64,000 nucleotides of DNA from Pandoraea pneumonica (lineage in GTDB: Bacteria; Pseudomonadota; Gammaproteobacteria; Burkholderiales; Burkholderiaceae), in NCBI RefSeq assembly GCF_902459645.1, contig NZ_CABPSK010000001.1, forward strand, positions 1,116,001 through 1,180,000, given 5' to 3'. A program made the position numbers and the translations under genes. Shown here in pieces: positions 1 to 10,021 of the stretch; within the stretch, counting starts at the first letter, position 1, and each line of letters starts with the position of its first letter. A model generated the notes under the pieces. The model saw nothing but the letters and a program-made list of their open reading frames with translations. It searched no databases and was not told the origin of the DNA.

Positions 1-656
1 TGCGCCGTCATGTCGACGTCTTTAATGTTGAATTTCTCTTCGGCGACCGGCTTGATGCCCTTGGCGGCCAGCGCTTTTTCCAGATCCTCGCGACCGAGCT
101 GACCGTAGTTGGTGGAGTCGGCAAGAATGGCCGGCTTCTTGAAGCCGCGGCGCGTGATCGCTTCTTCCACGATCATCGGGGCCTGAATGCTGTCCTTGGC
201 GGCGTTACGGAAGACGTAGTTGTCCGGATATTGCGGCGCCTTGAACTGGTCGGTGATCACCGTGCCCGTGGCCACGTTGTTGAACACCGGAATTTTGGCG
301 TCCTGATAAAAACGCTGCGAGGCGAGTGCGACGCCGGTGTTGATGTAACCGACGGTGGCAACGACTTTTTCCTTGTTGATGAGTTCTTGCGCGATTTGCA
401 CGCCGCGCTCGTTCTTGGCTTCGTCGTCGCGCTCGACCAGCACGATCTGACGGCCCATCACGCCGCCCGACTTGTTGATTTCGGCCGCAGCCAGACGCAC
501 GCCGTCGCGCATGGAAACGCCCATCGACGACGAGCCGCCAGTGAACGGCCCGGACACGCCGAGCTTGATCGGGTCGGCGGCGATGGCCAGCGATGCGGTG
601 GTAGCGGAGATGGCGAACGCGACTGCGCCTGCCATGAGCTTGAATCGGAATTGCAT
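1..656 (-). CDS. Branched-chain amino acid-type ABC transporter substrate-binding protein (LivK-like), 3' end outside window
   Basis: Periplasmic binding protein of a HAAT/Liv-type ABC importer. Only the first 218 codons are present; the C-terminus lies beyond base 1. The ATG at 656 is preceded by GAAGGAGA at good spacing. Residues 1 to about 22 form a signal peptide (start MQFRFKLMAG). The mature part opens with IKLGVSGPFTGGSS and continues with RLAAAEINKSGGV and VGYINTGVALA, features of the type I periplasmic-binding fold of LivK and related proteins. The family binds amino acids, amides, urea or aromatic acids, and the ligand cannot be told here. Transporter partners are not in the window. 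Confidence 0.9.
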   Translation of the reverse strand, partial: MQFRFKLMAGAVAFAISATTASLAIAADPIKLGVSGPFTGGSSSMGVSMRDGVRLAAAEINKSGGVMGRQIVLVERDDEAKNERGVQIAQELINKEKVVATVGYINTGVALASQRFYQDAKIPVFNNVATGTVITDQFKAPQYPDNYVFRNAAKDSIQAPMIVEEAITRRGFKKPAILADSTNYGQLGREDLEKALAAKGIKPVAEEKFNIKDVDMTA

Positions 657-863
657 AAGGGTCTCCTTCGGTGCGATGCGTTTCGATATGACGCTTTCTT
701 TCGGCGCTTATCCATGTCGCAGGCCCTGCCGTGGGAGGCGCGATTCACGAGTTCGTTATGACCCCGCCGCACCGCCCCGGTCTTGTAATTCGTGTCAGGG
801 CGATACCGTAAAGCACGCTTCGAACGACCAACCTAGCGGGCCGATTATGTGACCCCTGAGTTT

Positions 864-894
864 CGCCCGCAAAGGCGGGAATACCCCTACGGGG
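864..894. repeat. Interspersed palindromic repeat-like element
   Basis: Two small hairpins in tandem: CCCGC-AAAG-GCGGG at 866-879 and CCCC-TAC-GGGG at 884-894. Read on the minus strand this block translates as RRGIPAFAGET, the usual artefact translation of a family of short intergenic repeats common in Burkholderia, Ralstonia and Xanthomonas genomes. Only one copy is visible here, so membership of a repeat family is inferred. Confidence 0.45.
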
Positions 895-1110
895 ATGCGG
901 GTTTGCGCGAAGCAAGGCCCATTTCATGCGGGTTTTGAAGGGGTTTTCTCTGCTACGCCATGTACGGCGCGTGTCCGCAGAATCAGCACGGAGTGCGAAA
1001 GAGTTCGACTCGAATGACGGGTCGTAAGGTAGCTGTAAGCGACGGCGATTAGCGATGCGCTGCGGCGAGCTTTTGCACCGTATATGGGCACGGTGGCGAG
1101 GGGAACGATG

Positions 1111-1143
1111 CAACAGATGAGCGCACTTGGCGCCCATCTGTTG
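1111..1143 (-). terminator. Hairpin downstream of ftsK, possible terminator
   Basis: CAACAGATG at 1111-1119 pairs with CATCTGTTG at 1135-1143, and an inner GCGC/GCGC stem extends the structure. It lies 5 bases past the ftsK stop codon. No thymine run follows on the minus strand, so it may be Rho-assisted or only protect the mRNA end. Confidence 0.5.
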
Positions 1144-1148
1144 CAAGG

Positions 1149-4100
1149 TTATTCGGCACCGCCTGGGGCTAGCACTTCGCGCGTGCCGTTGCGGCCCATC
1201 GGGGTGACGAGCCCGGCTGCTTCCATCTGCTCGATGAGACGCGCAGCGCGGTTGTAGCCGATGCGCAATTGCCGTTGGACGGCGGAAATCGACGCGCGAC
1301 GCGTGTTGAGCACAAACGCAGCGGCTTCGTCGTAGAGCGGGTCGGCCTCGGCATCTGCCGGGGCTTCGCCGAACAGGTCGGCGGACGCCGCATCGGCAGG
1401 GTCGCCCGCCAGAATCGCTTCGTCGTACTCCGGCTCGCCGTATTGCTGCCAATGCTGCACAACGCGATGCACTTCATCGTCGGCAACAAACGCCCCGTGC
1501 ACCCGCTGCGGGTAGCCGGTGCCAGGCGGCAGGAACAGCATGTCGCCCTGCCCCAGCAGCGATTCCGCACCCATCTGATCGAGAATCGTGCGCGAATCGA
1601 TCTTCGACGACACCTGAAACGCCACGCGCGTCGGAATGTTCGCTTTGATCAAGCCGGTGATGACATCGACCGACGGACGTTGCGTCGCCAGAATCAAATG
1701 GATGCCTGCGGCGCGAGCCTTTTGTGCCAACCGCGCAATGAGTTCTTCGATCTTCTTGCCCGCGACCATCATCAGGTCGGCCAATTCGTCGATCACCACC
1801 ACGATGAACGGCAGGCGGTCGAGTGGTTCGGGCGCGTCCGGTGTGAGCGAGAACGGATTGCTCACCTTCTCGCCCGCCACGCGAGCGTTTTCGATCTTTT
1901 CGTTGTAACCGGCCAGATTGCGCACGCCCAGCGCCGACATCAGGCGATAACGTTTTTCCATCTCGCCGACACACCAGTTGAGGGCGTGAGCGGCCTGTTT
2001 CATGTCGGTGACCACCGGTGCCAGCAAATGCGGAATGCCGCCGTATACCGACAATTCCAGCATCTTCGGGTCGATCATGATGAGTCGCACATCGTCCGGC
2101 GTCGCCTTGTACAGCAGCGAGAGAATCATGGCGTTCACGGCCACCGATTTCCCCGAGCCGGTGGTACCGGCCACCAGCAAGTGCGGCGCACGTGCAAGGT
2201 CGGTCACGACGGGCTCGCCCGTGATGTCTTTGCCCATCGCCAACGCGAGACGCGAGGGATGCGCATCGAAGACCGGCGCGGCCAGAATCTCGGACAAGCG
2301 AATCATTTGACGCTTGGCATTGGGCAACTCCAGCCCCATGCACGTCTTGCCGGGGATCGTCTCCACGACACGAATCGACGTCACACCCAGCGCACGCGCC
2401 AGATCCTTCATCAGCCCGACGACTTGCGCACCGCGTACGCCGACCGCTGGCTCGACTTCGAAACGTGTAATCACCGGGCCCGCCGAGGCACCGACCACGG
2501 TTACGGGCACCTTGAATTCGGCCAGCCGCTGTTCGATCAACTGGCTGACGGCCGCAAGGGCTTCTTCCGATATCTCGTGTGCGCTGTCGGTTACGGCCAC
2601 CGCAGGCGTCAACTGATCTAGCGACGGCAGATCGTAGTCGACGGCTACGCGCGGCGGCGGCGCGACGTATGGCGCGTCGTCGGCAAAATTCGCTTTGGGC
2701 GGCTCAGCGGCAGTTCGCGCCGCAAACGACGGAATGGCGGGTGCCGAAGCAAAACTCGGCACAACAACCGGCGGAATCGTCGGTGACGACGCCTGATATG
2801 CCGTATGCGTGACTTGGGGTAACGGTTGCCAGTCGCCGGAATTGAGGGGGACGTTACCCTCGTCCGGGTCTTCGGTATCGAATGGGGCGTCGTCGGCGTC
2901 GATAGCATCGGCGGCGTCAGTGCGCGCCCAAGTGCCATCGGCACGCAACACGTAATGCGGTTTGTGTGGCGGATTGGATGCGTCGTCGATCTGCGTATCA
3001 ACCGGCATCGCGGGTTCGAGCTTATCGAACGTATCGAGTGCTTCGGCAGCGCTCTCGCCCTCCCCCGCCACCGCAGGTTCGATAACGTCGACGACGTCAT
3101 CCTCCTGCGCGTCGCCAGCTTCAATGCTCGCCAATACGTCTGCGAACACGAACGGACGGCTTGGCATGGTCAATGCCGCTGTCGGCGGAGCTTGCACAGC
3201 ATCGGCAGACGTCGGGGCGATGATTTTCGGCGCGTCATCGGATGTCGATACGACGGTTTTCGGCGCGTCGGCAGGCGTCGGTGCGACAGCATTCGGCGCA
3301 TCGGCAAGCGCCGGCGGCTCGTCATCGGCGAGCGTCTGCGGTTCGACGTATCGTCCCTCAGGCGTGGCAGGCAGCGTCTCTGCAACATTGCCAACGACAT
3401 CGTCGGCATCCCGCATGGGAATGTCTTGAGCAGCTTGCGCACTTGCCTGCGGTGCCACCGCGCTATCGCTCGACGACCAGGCGCGCAAATCGCGCAACAG
3501 CGCTTCCGCTTCTTCGCGCAATGCGACGAGCGCCTGTTGGCGCGCCACTTCCGCAGCGCGCGCAGCGGCTTCGCGGGCAATCATCTCGGGCGTCGGGCCA
3601 GCGGGGACTTCCGGTAATGCACTGGGTGCGTCGATCTGCGCAACGGCGTCGGTGCTGCCGGACAACGGCAGCGGGGAGAAATCGGAGAAGTCCGACGAAA
3701 TCGGCGTAGCAGCGTGTGCTGCCGCCCAAGCCGCAGCCCCCTGCATCGCCGGAGCGGCGGTGGTCGCAGTGCTTGCGGCGGTTGCCGCGATTGCGCTTGG
3801 CACAGGCGTTGCCACCGGTGCCGCAATGGGTACCATCGCGGGCGGAGGCGTCTCTACCGCCTTCGGGGCGGACACCCCAGCACCTTGACTGACAACAGGC
3901 GCCGGTTGCGCACCTCGCGGCGGCATATCTTCCAACCCCAACTGCGGCTTGCGGAACGGGCTGCGCACGATCGTGCCCTGCAAATGCGCAGGTGCCGTGC
4001 CCACTGGACGGCGATAACCGGTCGACCCGCCAATAGAAGTGGAATGCAATGCCGCTTCGGCCGCGCCTGCTGATGCTGCTGATGCGGCGGCGGCTGCCCC

Positions 4101-5156
4101 CGTTGCCCGTGTCACTGCGGCAGGCACAGGCGGCATTCCCAGGGGAGACGCCGGACGGCCCTGCCCTTGCGGCCGGTTTTGCGCGCCGGGTTCTGCGCGC
4201 ACGAATTCCGTCATCCGAAGCGTGTCGCCACGGCTCGTTCCCGAGGCGTAGGCGCCGCGCGGCAGTACTGGACGCGTGCCAGCCACGGCACTCGGTGCCG
4301 CTTCACCGGCAATGCCGCCCGCCGCCGCAACGCGCGCGGCGATGGCTGCTTTGCCTGTCATGCGTGGCGCGTTGACCGGGCGACTCGGCGAAGGTGACGG
4401 TAATGAGGGTTGAGGCGACGGACGGAACGACGGCTCGGCCCGCGTCGCACTTCGCGGCGTAGGAGGCGGCGGCTGCATCGCATCGAGCCGCGCGCGTTCT
4501 TCGTCGGAAAGCTTCCACGGCGGCTGCGCGGAGAGCCCACGGCGACGCGGCACCAGTTCTTCGGTCAGACTGCCGACGTTGTGATGGCCCTGCCCGAGCG
4601 TCGGCGTGAAACGCTCGCCACGCTCCGAACGATCTGAACGTTCAGCGCGATCCGGCACGTCGAACGACATCTGCGACAGACCACGCGTCGGCTCGCTGCG
4701 CACGCCAAACCCGCTCTCGTGGCGCGAACTCTCCCCCGCATCGCGACGAAGAAAGCCGAACAGCTTGCCACGCGGGGCAGCGTCGTCTTCGTCGTCCTCA
4801 TCGCTGTCGCCCGCGGGAAGCACGCGCGCAAACAGGCCCCACCAAGTGGTGCCAAAAACGAGCGGAAGGGAGAACAGCAGAACGAAGCCAGCAACACTCA
4901 TCGCGAGCGTGCCGCCTAATGTGACTTGCAAACCGTGGGAAAGCGATTGACCGATGCTGCCGCCAGCGCTTTGGCTGTCGCCGCCGGTCAGCGCGGCCAG
5001 CGTCGCGCTCGATACCATCGCGAGCGGAACACCAAGGAGCATGCGCAGGGTGCCGGGGCCGAAGAGTCGAATCTCACCGCCAAGCAGACCCCGTACGCCA
5101 GGCCAGCACAACGCCAGCAACCAAAACGTCGACAGTCCGAACCAGCCAAACCCCAT
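1149..5156 (-). CDS. ftsK: DNA translocase FtsK
   Basis: FtsK/SpoIIIE DNA pump that moves chromosome ends through the closing septum and activates XerCD at dif. 1335 residues. The N-terminus has about three hydrophobic segments (residues 1-25, 35-55, 80-115). Residues about 130-890 are a proline- and alanine-rich linker, very long for the family. The motor follows: Walker A GTTGSGKS at 997-1004, Walker [10 protein letters not shown] near 1120, then [12 protein letters not shown] and a C-terminal winged-helix gamma domain ([18 protein letters not shown], about 1265-1330) that reads KOPS. An in-frame TGA three codons upstream fixes ATG 5156 as the earliest start, and no strong SD precedes it. 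FtsK proteins usually have four N-terminal TM helices, so the first may be lost or the start misplaced by an upstream frameshift. Confidence 0.95.
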   Translation of the reverse strand: MGFGWFGLSTFWLLALCWPGVRGLLGGEIRLFGPGTLRMLLGVPLAMVSSATLAALTGGDSQSAGGSIGQSLSHGLQVTLGGTLAMSVAGFVLLFSLPLVFGTTWWGLFARVLPAGDSDEDDEDDAAPRGKLFGFLRRDAGESSRHESGFGVRSEPTRGLSQMSFDVPDRAERSDRSERGERFTPTLGQGHHNVGSLTEELVPRRRGLSAQPPWKLSDEERARLDAMQPPPPTPRSATRAEPSFRPSPQPSLPSPSPSRPVNAPRMTGKAAIAARVAAAGGIAGEAAPSAVAGTRPVLPRGAYASGTSRGDTLRMTEFVRAEPGAQNRPQGQGRPASPLGMPPVPAAVTRATGAAAAASAASAGAAEAALHSTSIGGSTGYRRPVGTAPAHLQGTIVRSPFRKPQLGLEDMPPRGAQPAPVVSQGAGVSAPKAVETPPPAMVPIAAPVATPVPSAIAATAASTATTAAPAMQGAAAWAAAHAATPISSDFSDFSPLPLSGSTDAVAQIDAPSALPEVPAGPTPEMIAREAAARAAEVARQQALVALREEAEALLRDLRAWSSSDSAVAPQASAQAAQDIPMRDADDVVGNVAETLPATPEGRYVEPQTLADDEPPALADAPNAVAPTPADAPKTVVSTSDDAPKIIAPTSADAVQAPPTAALTMPSRPFVFADVLASIEAGDAQEDDVVDVIEPAVAGEGESAAEALDTFDKLEPAMPVDTQIDDASNPPHKPHYVLRADGTWARTDAADAIDADDAPFDTEDPDEGNVPLNSGDWQPLPQVTHTAYQASSPTIPPVVVPSFASAPAIPSFAARTAAEPPKANFADDAPYVAPPPRVAVDYDLPSLDQLTPAVAVTDSAHEISEEALAAVSQLIEQRLAEFKVPVTVVGASAGPVITRFEVEPAVGVRGAQVVGLMKDLARALGVTSIRVVETIPGKTCMGLELPNAKRQMIRLSEILAAPVFDAHPSRLALAMGKDITGEPVVTDLARAPHLLVAGTTGSGKSVAVNAMILSLLYKATPDDVRLIMIDPKMLELSVYGGIPHLLAPVVTDMKQAAHALNWCVGEMEKRYRLMSALGVRNLAGYNEKIENARVAGEKVSNPFSLTPDAPEPLDRLPFIVVVIDELADLMMVAGKKIEELIARLAQKARAAGIHLILATQRPSVDVITGLIKANIPTRVAFQVSSKIDSRTILDQMGAESLLGQGDMLFLPPGTGYPQRVHGAFVADDEVHRVVQHWQQYGEPEYDEAILAGDPADAASADLFGEAPADAEADPLYDEAAAFVLNTRRASISAVQRQLRIGYNRAARLIEQMEAAGLVTPMGRNGTREVLAPGGAE
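3210..3310. repeat. 33-bp tandem repeat inside the ftsK linker
   Basis: Three units of 33 bases in exact register: the block TTCGG recurs at 3226, 3259 and 3292. They encode 11-residue units of the form DAP-x-x-(V/I)-(A/V)-(P/S)-T-(P/S)-(A/D) in the FtsK linker. The unit is a multiple of three, so copy-number change keeps the frame. Confidence 0.75.
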
Positions 5157-5233
5157 AATCGCTCATGCTTCAGGAAAACCCGGAGTGCGATTGTAGCAGG
5201 TAGACCGTGGCCTGGCGGCCTTCTTAGCCCGAT

Positions 5234-5273
5234 GTCGTCATGATTTGTGTCATCGCGATGACACCGTGACGAC
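5234..5273. promoter_or_regulatory. Nested palindrome between ftsK and the glycosyltransferase gene
   Basis: GTGTCATCGCGATGACAC at 5247-5264 is a perfect 18-bp palindrome. It is nested inside a second inverted repeat, GTCGTCA at 5234-5240 and TGACGAC at 5267-5273. It sits 78 bases upstream of the ftsK start and 50 bases past the stop of the upstream minus-strand gene. It could be an operator for ftsK or an intrinsic hairpin ending the upstream transcript. No thymine run follows. Confidence 0.55.
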
Positions 5274-5313
5274 GCGGCGTGGCACGACAGCGCGGCACAT
5301 CCCGCGCCGCGCG

Positions 5314-6336
5314 TCATTTGTGACCGTGCGTCCCCGTCGGGCGGAACGTCGGCGTTGCAGGCACGCCGACCACATCGACAAGCGAAGCCGGTACCGCGTC
5401 GCCCGGCACCACCAGACTGAGATTGCGCCGACGCAGCGAGCGCCAGTCGACCTTTTCGAAAATATCGTCACCCAGCGCACTCTCGCGCGACAGGTTCTCG
5501 ACACGCACGCCGCGCGCACGCAACACTTCCGAGGCGCGCCGGAACGACGGCTCGATCAGGCTGGCGAATTCGACATCGAGACGCGTCGGTGCACGCGACT
5601 GCATCGTTTCGTAGAAACGCGGCGTTTGCGCAGCGTCGCGCAGATCTACGCCATGCAGATACAGTTCCGAAAACCCGAGCCATGTCGCCACTTGCAGCGC
5701 GAAGTACGCCACGGTGCCGCCGTGGAAGAAACCGTTGTCGATATCGAAGCTGTAGCCGAGGCGCCCGTCGCCGTCGAAAAACGCAGCGCTGGCCACTACG
5801 CGCGCGTTGGCGCGCAGTTCCACGGGGGAGCGTGCGGCTTCCATGCCGCGCTTGAAAATATCGTCGACCAGATAGAAGCGGCAGCCGAACGCCGACATCG
5901 GGTACATCTCAAGCAGCCGGGCCAATACGACCGGCGTGACGAACAACACGAGATCGCGCGCCACGATGCGACGCGCCAGATCCGGGCGCTGACGCACAAA
6001 CCCGGCGTCGAGCAAGCAGTAATAGTTGAACTTCACCGGCGCGCGGTCGACCAGAGCAATCGCCCCGTTCACGCCCATGACGTGATGCATCGGCAGCGCG
6101 TTGTAATCGATCTCGGCCACCGACGGGCCGCTCGCGATGATATGGCAAGGCAGTCGGCGCAATTGTTGGAGTTCGGCGCGGCGTGCCAGCGGCACGTTTC
6201 GGCCGCGCCATGTGAAGCGCTCGATCACGCCCGTTGCGTCGCGCACGATCTGCGCGTGCGGCCACAGGCGCTCGTTGTGCCGCCACTTCGCCGAATGGCT
6301 GTGACGGTACAGAAGTTTGAGCAGTGTCGAAATCAT
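5314..6336 (-). CDS. GT42/DUF115-like glycosyltransferase, WaaZ-type LPS protein candidate
   Basis: 340 residues. IIASGPSVAEIDY (66-78), MGVNGAIALVD (87-97) and the late segment GFFHGGTVAYFALQVATWLG followed by ELYLHGVDL match the plan of CMP-sialyltransferase (GT42), MptE/DUF115 and WaaZ-like proteins: an early (S/G)GPS nucleotide-binding loop, a VN(G/S) step and a late GxD. Enzymes of this fold move sugars onto lipopolysaccharide or other surface glycans. Substrate and donor are unknown. The start chosen is ATG 6336; no good SD is visible, and the open frame continues upstream without similarity. It stands alone, not in an LPS cluster. Confidence 0.65.
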   Translation of the reverse strand: MISTLLKLLYRHSHSAKWRHNERLWPHAQIVRDATGVIERFTWRGRNVPLARRAELQQLRRLPCHIIASGPSVAEIDYNALPMHHVMGVNGAIALVDRAPVKFNYYCLLDAGFVRQRPDLARRIVARDLVLFVTPVVLARLLEMYPMSAFGCRFYLVDDIFKRGMEAARSPVELRANARVVASAAFFDGDGRLGYSFDIDNGFFHGGTVAYFALQVATWLGFSELYLHGVDLRDAAQTPRFYETMQSRAPTRLDVEFASLIEPSFRRASEVLRARGVRVENLSRESALGDDIFEKVDWRSLRRRNLSLVVPGDAVPASLVDVVGVPATPTFRPTGTHGHK

Positions 6337-6780
6337 TGTCGTTTTTTTGGTTAGGTCTACTAGTCGCGCCGCAAACATCTCGTGGATGCACTCGGTCCTA
6401 ACCCCGTTTCCCATCGCGCGCCGGTCATGTCGCCAAACACCGGTGCCGTGCAACTCCGCGCCATCCCCGCCCGCAGAAACCGTCACCGGCGCGCCGGATT
6501 TGTCTCCAGCCGCGTCGATGGACAAATTCTGCCACCCGTTCTTTACGGGGGACAAGATTTATTCCAAGTGGAATTCTTACGTTGGGTTACGCCCTGATGA
6601 CGATTCGATGGAGGTGGCTTGACAGCGAAAAGCCCTGTATTTGTGGGGTTTCGCGACAATCGGCGCCGTGCGCAGACGGCCGAATTGAAATTTCGTGAGA
6701 AATAGAGCATTGCGCCAAATGCAGGCAATGGCGACAGCAAACACGCTTCATACGCGCGCTTGCTGCCGTCATGCCCGTAT
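6337..6780. other. Intergenic region upstream of the glycosyltransferase gene
   Basis: About 440 bases with no convincing gene. Reading frames here are uninterrupted only by chance of high GC, and none has a ribosome binding site with a recognisable product. It must hold the promoter for the gene at 5314-6336 and the 3' end of the GGDEF-EAL transcript. Confidence 0.6.
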
Positions 6781-9700
6781 CTAGTGCAGCGCTGTGCTGC
6801 CGCGCTCGCTGGGGTAATACGCCTGCCCCAGTTCCACGAGCAACGCCGCCAGTTGCGGGTCGCGCACGAAGCTCGCCGCCGACTCGGCAGCGAGTATCGC
6901 TTCGGGCGTCTGCGGGCGTGCAATCAAGAAACCTTGCACATAGTCGACACCCAGTTCGGAGAGCGCTTCGAGCGTGGCGGCGTCCTCCACCCACTCGGCC
7001 ACGCTGCGAATGCCGAGATTCTTGGCAAGCGCCACAATCGCTTCGACGATGGCCAGATTGGCCGGATGCGCCGCCATGCTTTTAACGAACGCCCCATCGA
7101 TCTTGATCGCGTCGACGGCGAGATCCTTGAGATAGGAGAAAGAACTGAAGCCCGCACCAAAGTCGTCGAGCGCGATACGCCCGCCCATCTGGTGAATGCG
7201 GTCGACGAACCGGCGGGTGTTGTCCAGATCGTGCAACGCCACGGTTTCCGTAATTTCGATGCACAACAACTCGACGGCCCGCTCGTGCGCCGCAAGCGTC
7301 GCAAAGATATCGCGGATGAAATGCTCGTCGTTGAGCGAAGCCCCCGAGAGGTTCACGCAAACGAACTGCGTCTTCGACAGGCGCTCGCGGTTCAGATCGA
7401 TCCACGTGAGCGTATTCGTGAGCACCCATTTGTCGATCATGCCGATGGTGCCGTTTTCCTCTGCGGCACTGATGATCCGCGACGCCGGGACGATATTGCC
7501 GTCACCATCGCGCATGCGCAGCAACACCTCGAAGTTGAGCGAACCGCTGGGGGCCGCCATCTCCATGATCGGTTGCATTTCGAGAAACAACGTGTTCGGC
7601 GTGAGGCCCGCGTCGAGCGCATCGATGAGCCGCAGCTCCGCCAGCCGCTCGCGAAACGCCGCTGCGCCACGCTCATAGACCACCAGTTCCCGACGGCTCT
7701 TCTTCGCCTCGCGGCACGCACGGTCGGCCGACGAGATCGCGTCGGGCACCCGCATGTCGGTCGTCAGTTCGATCACCCCGGCCGATGCGCGCACCTGAAA
7801 TGCGCGCTCGCCTATCTGATACGGCTCGCCGGCAATCGCATCCACCAACCGGCGCGCCACCGCAGCCGCCTCCTTAATGGTGGCGTCACGAAATACCACG
7901 ATGAATTCATCGCCGCCGGTACGGCCAACACTCTGGTCGGCCGACAGACGCGCGCGCATGCGATCGCACGCCTGACGCAACACTTCGTCGCCCGCCGCGT
8001 GACCGAACAGATCGTTGACGAGCTTGAAGCGGTCCAGGTCGAGATAGGCCAGCGCCGCCGGGCGGGAATCGGACAGCGTGCGAATCGCCTCACCGAGCGA
8101 CTTCTCGATGCCGCGCCGGTTCGAAACCCCAGTCAACGGGTCGTTCTCGGCCAAATAGCGCAGTTGCTCCATCGTCCGGGCGCGCTCGGTAATGTCCTGC
8201 AACGAGCCCTCGATACGGCCGTCCGCGAAGATCGCCTTCACGAGATACCGGCTCGTGCGGCCGTCGTCGCGCGGCAGCGACAGAATTTCCAGTTCCGATT
8301 CGTCGCTGTGCTGCGCCACGTCGAGCAACATGCGCCACGTGTTGTGACCGAAGAATTGATCCCACCGGTACGACCGCCCTTCCGTGCTGGGAATGCCAAG
8401 CATGGTGTGCAGTGCGGCGTTGCCCCGCACAAACACGCCCTCGTCGTTGAGCGTGAACAGGCCAACCGGCGTCACGTCGTAGGCATTGCGCAGTTCCGCC
8501 TGCGCTTCGAGCTTGCCCTGGTGTTCTGCGCGCATTTGCTCGGCAATGGCGAGCGCCGCCATCAGGCTCGAGAACAACGCCGCCGTCACGCTATTGAGCG
8601 CGGTCGACAGCGCCCGCGCGTTGAACGCGGCGGCAATCACTTCCGAGAATGTCGCAAACAGCACGATGGCGAGCGACGCGCTGTACCAAATGGCCACCCG
8701 CGAGCGCGTCACCACGAGAATGCGCACCAGCAGGAACAACACGATCACGATGCCGAGCGCCGCGACCGCCCACAGCACCGGAATGAAATGGGCGTACGGC
8801 AAGGCAATGGCCGCGCAGCACAACACCACACCCGCCCACTGGAGAATCATCACGAGCCACTTCATGCCGATGCGGAGCAGCTCGCGTTTGAAGAGTTGGG
8901 TGAACAGCGAATACGTGAGGACGTAATAGATAGCGAACGTCGCCTTGCGCACCAGCGCATCCCATTCGGTCGGAATCGCGCGCTCCAGCCACTGCGTGTC
9001 GGCGCCAAGCGAGTTCGCGGCGAGCCGCAAATTCCCGATCAGCCACGCGGCGAACAGCACATATAACCATTCCTTATTGATGATGGCGGTCACAAGCACA
9101 AACGCCGAGAGCGTGAGCAACCCGCCTTCGAGCAGCCCGTTGCTGCGGTGGAATTCCTTTTCCGACACGCGCAGTTCGCTGGCGGGCCAAGCGGTGAGCG
9201 TCAGGTGTGCGGGGCCGGAGAAGGTGCCCTCGCAAAGCAACGTGACAGGCGCGGTAAGTTTGCCCAAGTCGATGGCAAAGCCCGCTTTCGATACCCGGAA
9301 GGCACCGCTCACGTCGCCTCGGTCGGCGCGGCCGATGGCGGGCGCGTCCGGATTTCGCCAGCACGAGAGCGTTTGCGCGTGACGCGACGGAAACTCGATA
9401 ACGGTGTGTTGCTCGTCGTCGACCGGCGGCACGCTCACGCGAAACCAAACCGGCGCTTCAGATAAATGGGTGCTGTATTGACTCACGTCGGGCGCGTGCT
9501 CGAGGGCGCTTTGCACCATCGGCGGTCCCAGCGTGGCGGGCAGATCGCCCTGCGCCTGAAAAGTGAGCGGCACAGCGCCGCGCACGGCGTATTGACTGTC
9601 CTGAAAGAGCAGCACGATGCCCGAGACGAGCATGATCGCCACGGGTACGGCATACAGAGAAACGGTTCGAAACAGCTCGTCGAGACGCGCCGTTACACGC

Positions 9701-9798
9701 CAACGACGCCGTGGGCTGCCAAAATTGGCTAGCTCGTCGGCAAGATCGTTCGCATGGTGGCCGTGATTGTCACGCTCGTTGCCGAGATCCCCCGCCAT
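6781..9798 (-). CDS. Membrane GGDEF-EAL protein with PAS domain (c-di-GMP turnover)
   Basis: 1005-residue inner-membrane signalling protein. Order: cytoplasmic N-tail, TM helix (48-65), periplasmic sensory domain of 7TMR-DISM type (about 75-220), seven-TM block (223-415), PAS (438-540), GGDEF (545-710) and EAL (720-975). The cyclase signature RTGGDEF is intact at 626-632; no RxxD inhibitory site stands five residues before it. The EAL motif reads EVLLR at 757. Other phosphodiesterase residues are kept: CVNLSG, EITET, DDFGAG (878-883), KID (899-901). The loop usually AEGVE reads AEWVE (934-938). It may make, break or switch c-di-GMP according to a periplasmic signal. PelD in this window is a possible effector. 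Confidence 0.92.
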   Translation of the reverse strand: MAGDLGNERDNHGHHANDLADELANFGSPRRRWRVTARLDELFRTVSLYAVPVAIMLVSGIVLLFQDSQYAVRGAVPLTFQAQGDLPATLGPPMVQSALEHAPDVSQYSTHLSEAPVWFRVSVPPVDDEQHTVIEFPSRHAQTLSCWRNPDAPAIGRADRGDVSGAFRVSKAGFAIDLGKLTAPVTLLCEGTFSGPAHLTLTAWPASELRVSEKEFHRSNGLLEGGLLTLSAFVLVTAIINKEWLYVLFAAWLIGNLRLAANSLGADTQWLERAIPTEWDALVRKATFAIYYVLTYSLFTQLFKRELLRIGMKWLVMILQWAGVVLCCAAIALPYAHFIPVLWAVAALGIVIVLFLLVRILVVTRSRVAIWYSASLAIVLFATFSEVIAAAFNARALSTALNSVTAALFSSLMAALAIAEQMRAEHQGKLEAQAELRNAYDVTPVGLFTLNDEGVFVRGNAALHTMLGIPSTEGRSYRWDQFFGHNTWRMLLDVAQHSDESELEILSLPRDDGRTSRYLVKAIFADGRIEGSLQDITERARTMEQLRYLAENDPLTGVSNRRGIEKSLGEAIRTLSDSRPAALAYLDLDRFKLVNDLFGHAAGDEVLRQACDRMRARLSADQSVGRTGGDEFIVVFRDATIKEAAAVARRLVDAIAGEPYQIGERAFQVRASAGVIELTTDMRVPDAISSADRACREAKKSRRELVVYERGAAAFRERLAELRLIDALDAGLTPNTLFLEMQPIMEMAAPSGSLNFEVLLRMRDGDGNIVPASRIISAAEENGTIGMIDKWVLTNTLTWIDLNRERLSKTQFVCVNLSGASLNDEHFIRDIFATLAAHERAVELLCIEITETVALHDLDNTRRFVDRIHQMGGRIALDDFGAGFSSFSYLKDLAVDAIKIDGAFVKSMAAHPANLAIVEAIVALAKNLGIRSVAEWVEDAATLEALSELGVDYVQGFLIARPQTPEAILAAESAASFVRDPQLAALLVELGQAYYPSERGSTALH

Positions 9799-9895
9799 AT
9801 GCCTTTTGTGCCCTTATTTCGTTGGTCGCCCCCGCGTGGTACGCCGACAAGGCGAGCCCCAATGAGCCCGCCTTGCCAGCCGGGTCGGCCCCTGT

Positions 9896-9928
9896 CCCAT
9901 GCCGGCCCATGGATATGGCCGGCATGGG
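9896..9928. promoter_or_regulatory. Strong 12-bp hairpin between the FeeM-like and GGDEF-EAL genes
   Basis: CCCATGCCGGCC at 9896-9907 and GGCCGGCATGGG at 9917-9928 form a perfect 12-bp stem with a 9-base loop. It is 94 bases past the FeeM-like stop and 98 bases ahead of the GGDEF-EAL start, both on the minus strand. No thymine run follows. It could be a Rho-dependent end, an mRNA stabiliser or a site controlling read-through into the GGDEF-EAL gene. Confidence 0.55.
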
Positions 9929-10021
9929 CAGGCGTCTCGCACCCGTCCTGCTCGCCACCGCCGGCCGCGTCGACATCGCGTCGAAGCGCAAACCGGGGCA
10001 ACGTTAGTTGAAATAACGGCA

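Larger units (their letters stand above)
657..1148. other. Intergenic region between the LivK-like gene and ftsK
   Basis: About 490 bases without a credible gene. Open frames here have no family match and no ribosome binding site. The stretch holds the promoter side of the LivK-like gene, an interspersed-repeat-like segment at 864-894 and a hairpin just behind ftsK at 1111-1143. Confidence 0.7.

Noticed and set aside
745-1452. Minus-strand open frame containing RRGIPAFAGET
   Set aside because: The peptide is the familiar artefact translation of an intergenic repeat, and the frame overlaps the ftsK 3' end.
6760-9066. Long plus-strand open frame (768 codons) opposite the GGDEF-EAL gene
   Set aside because: Antisense shadow in high-GC DNA: His/Arg/Gln-rich, no domain, no ribosome binding site, while the other strand encodes intact PAS, GGDEF and EAL motifs.
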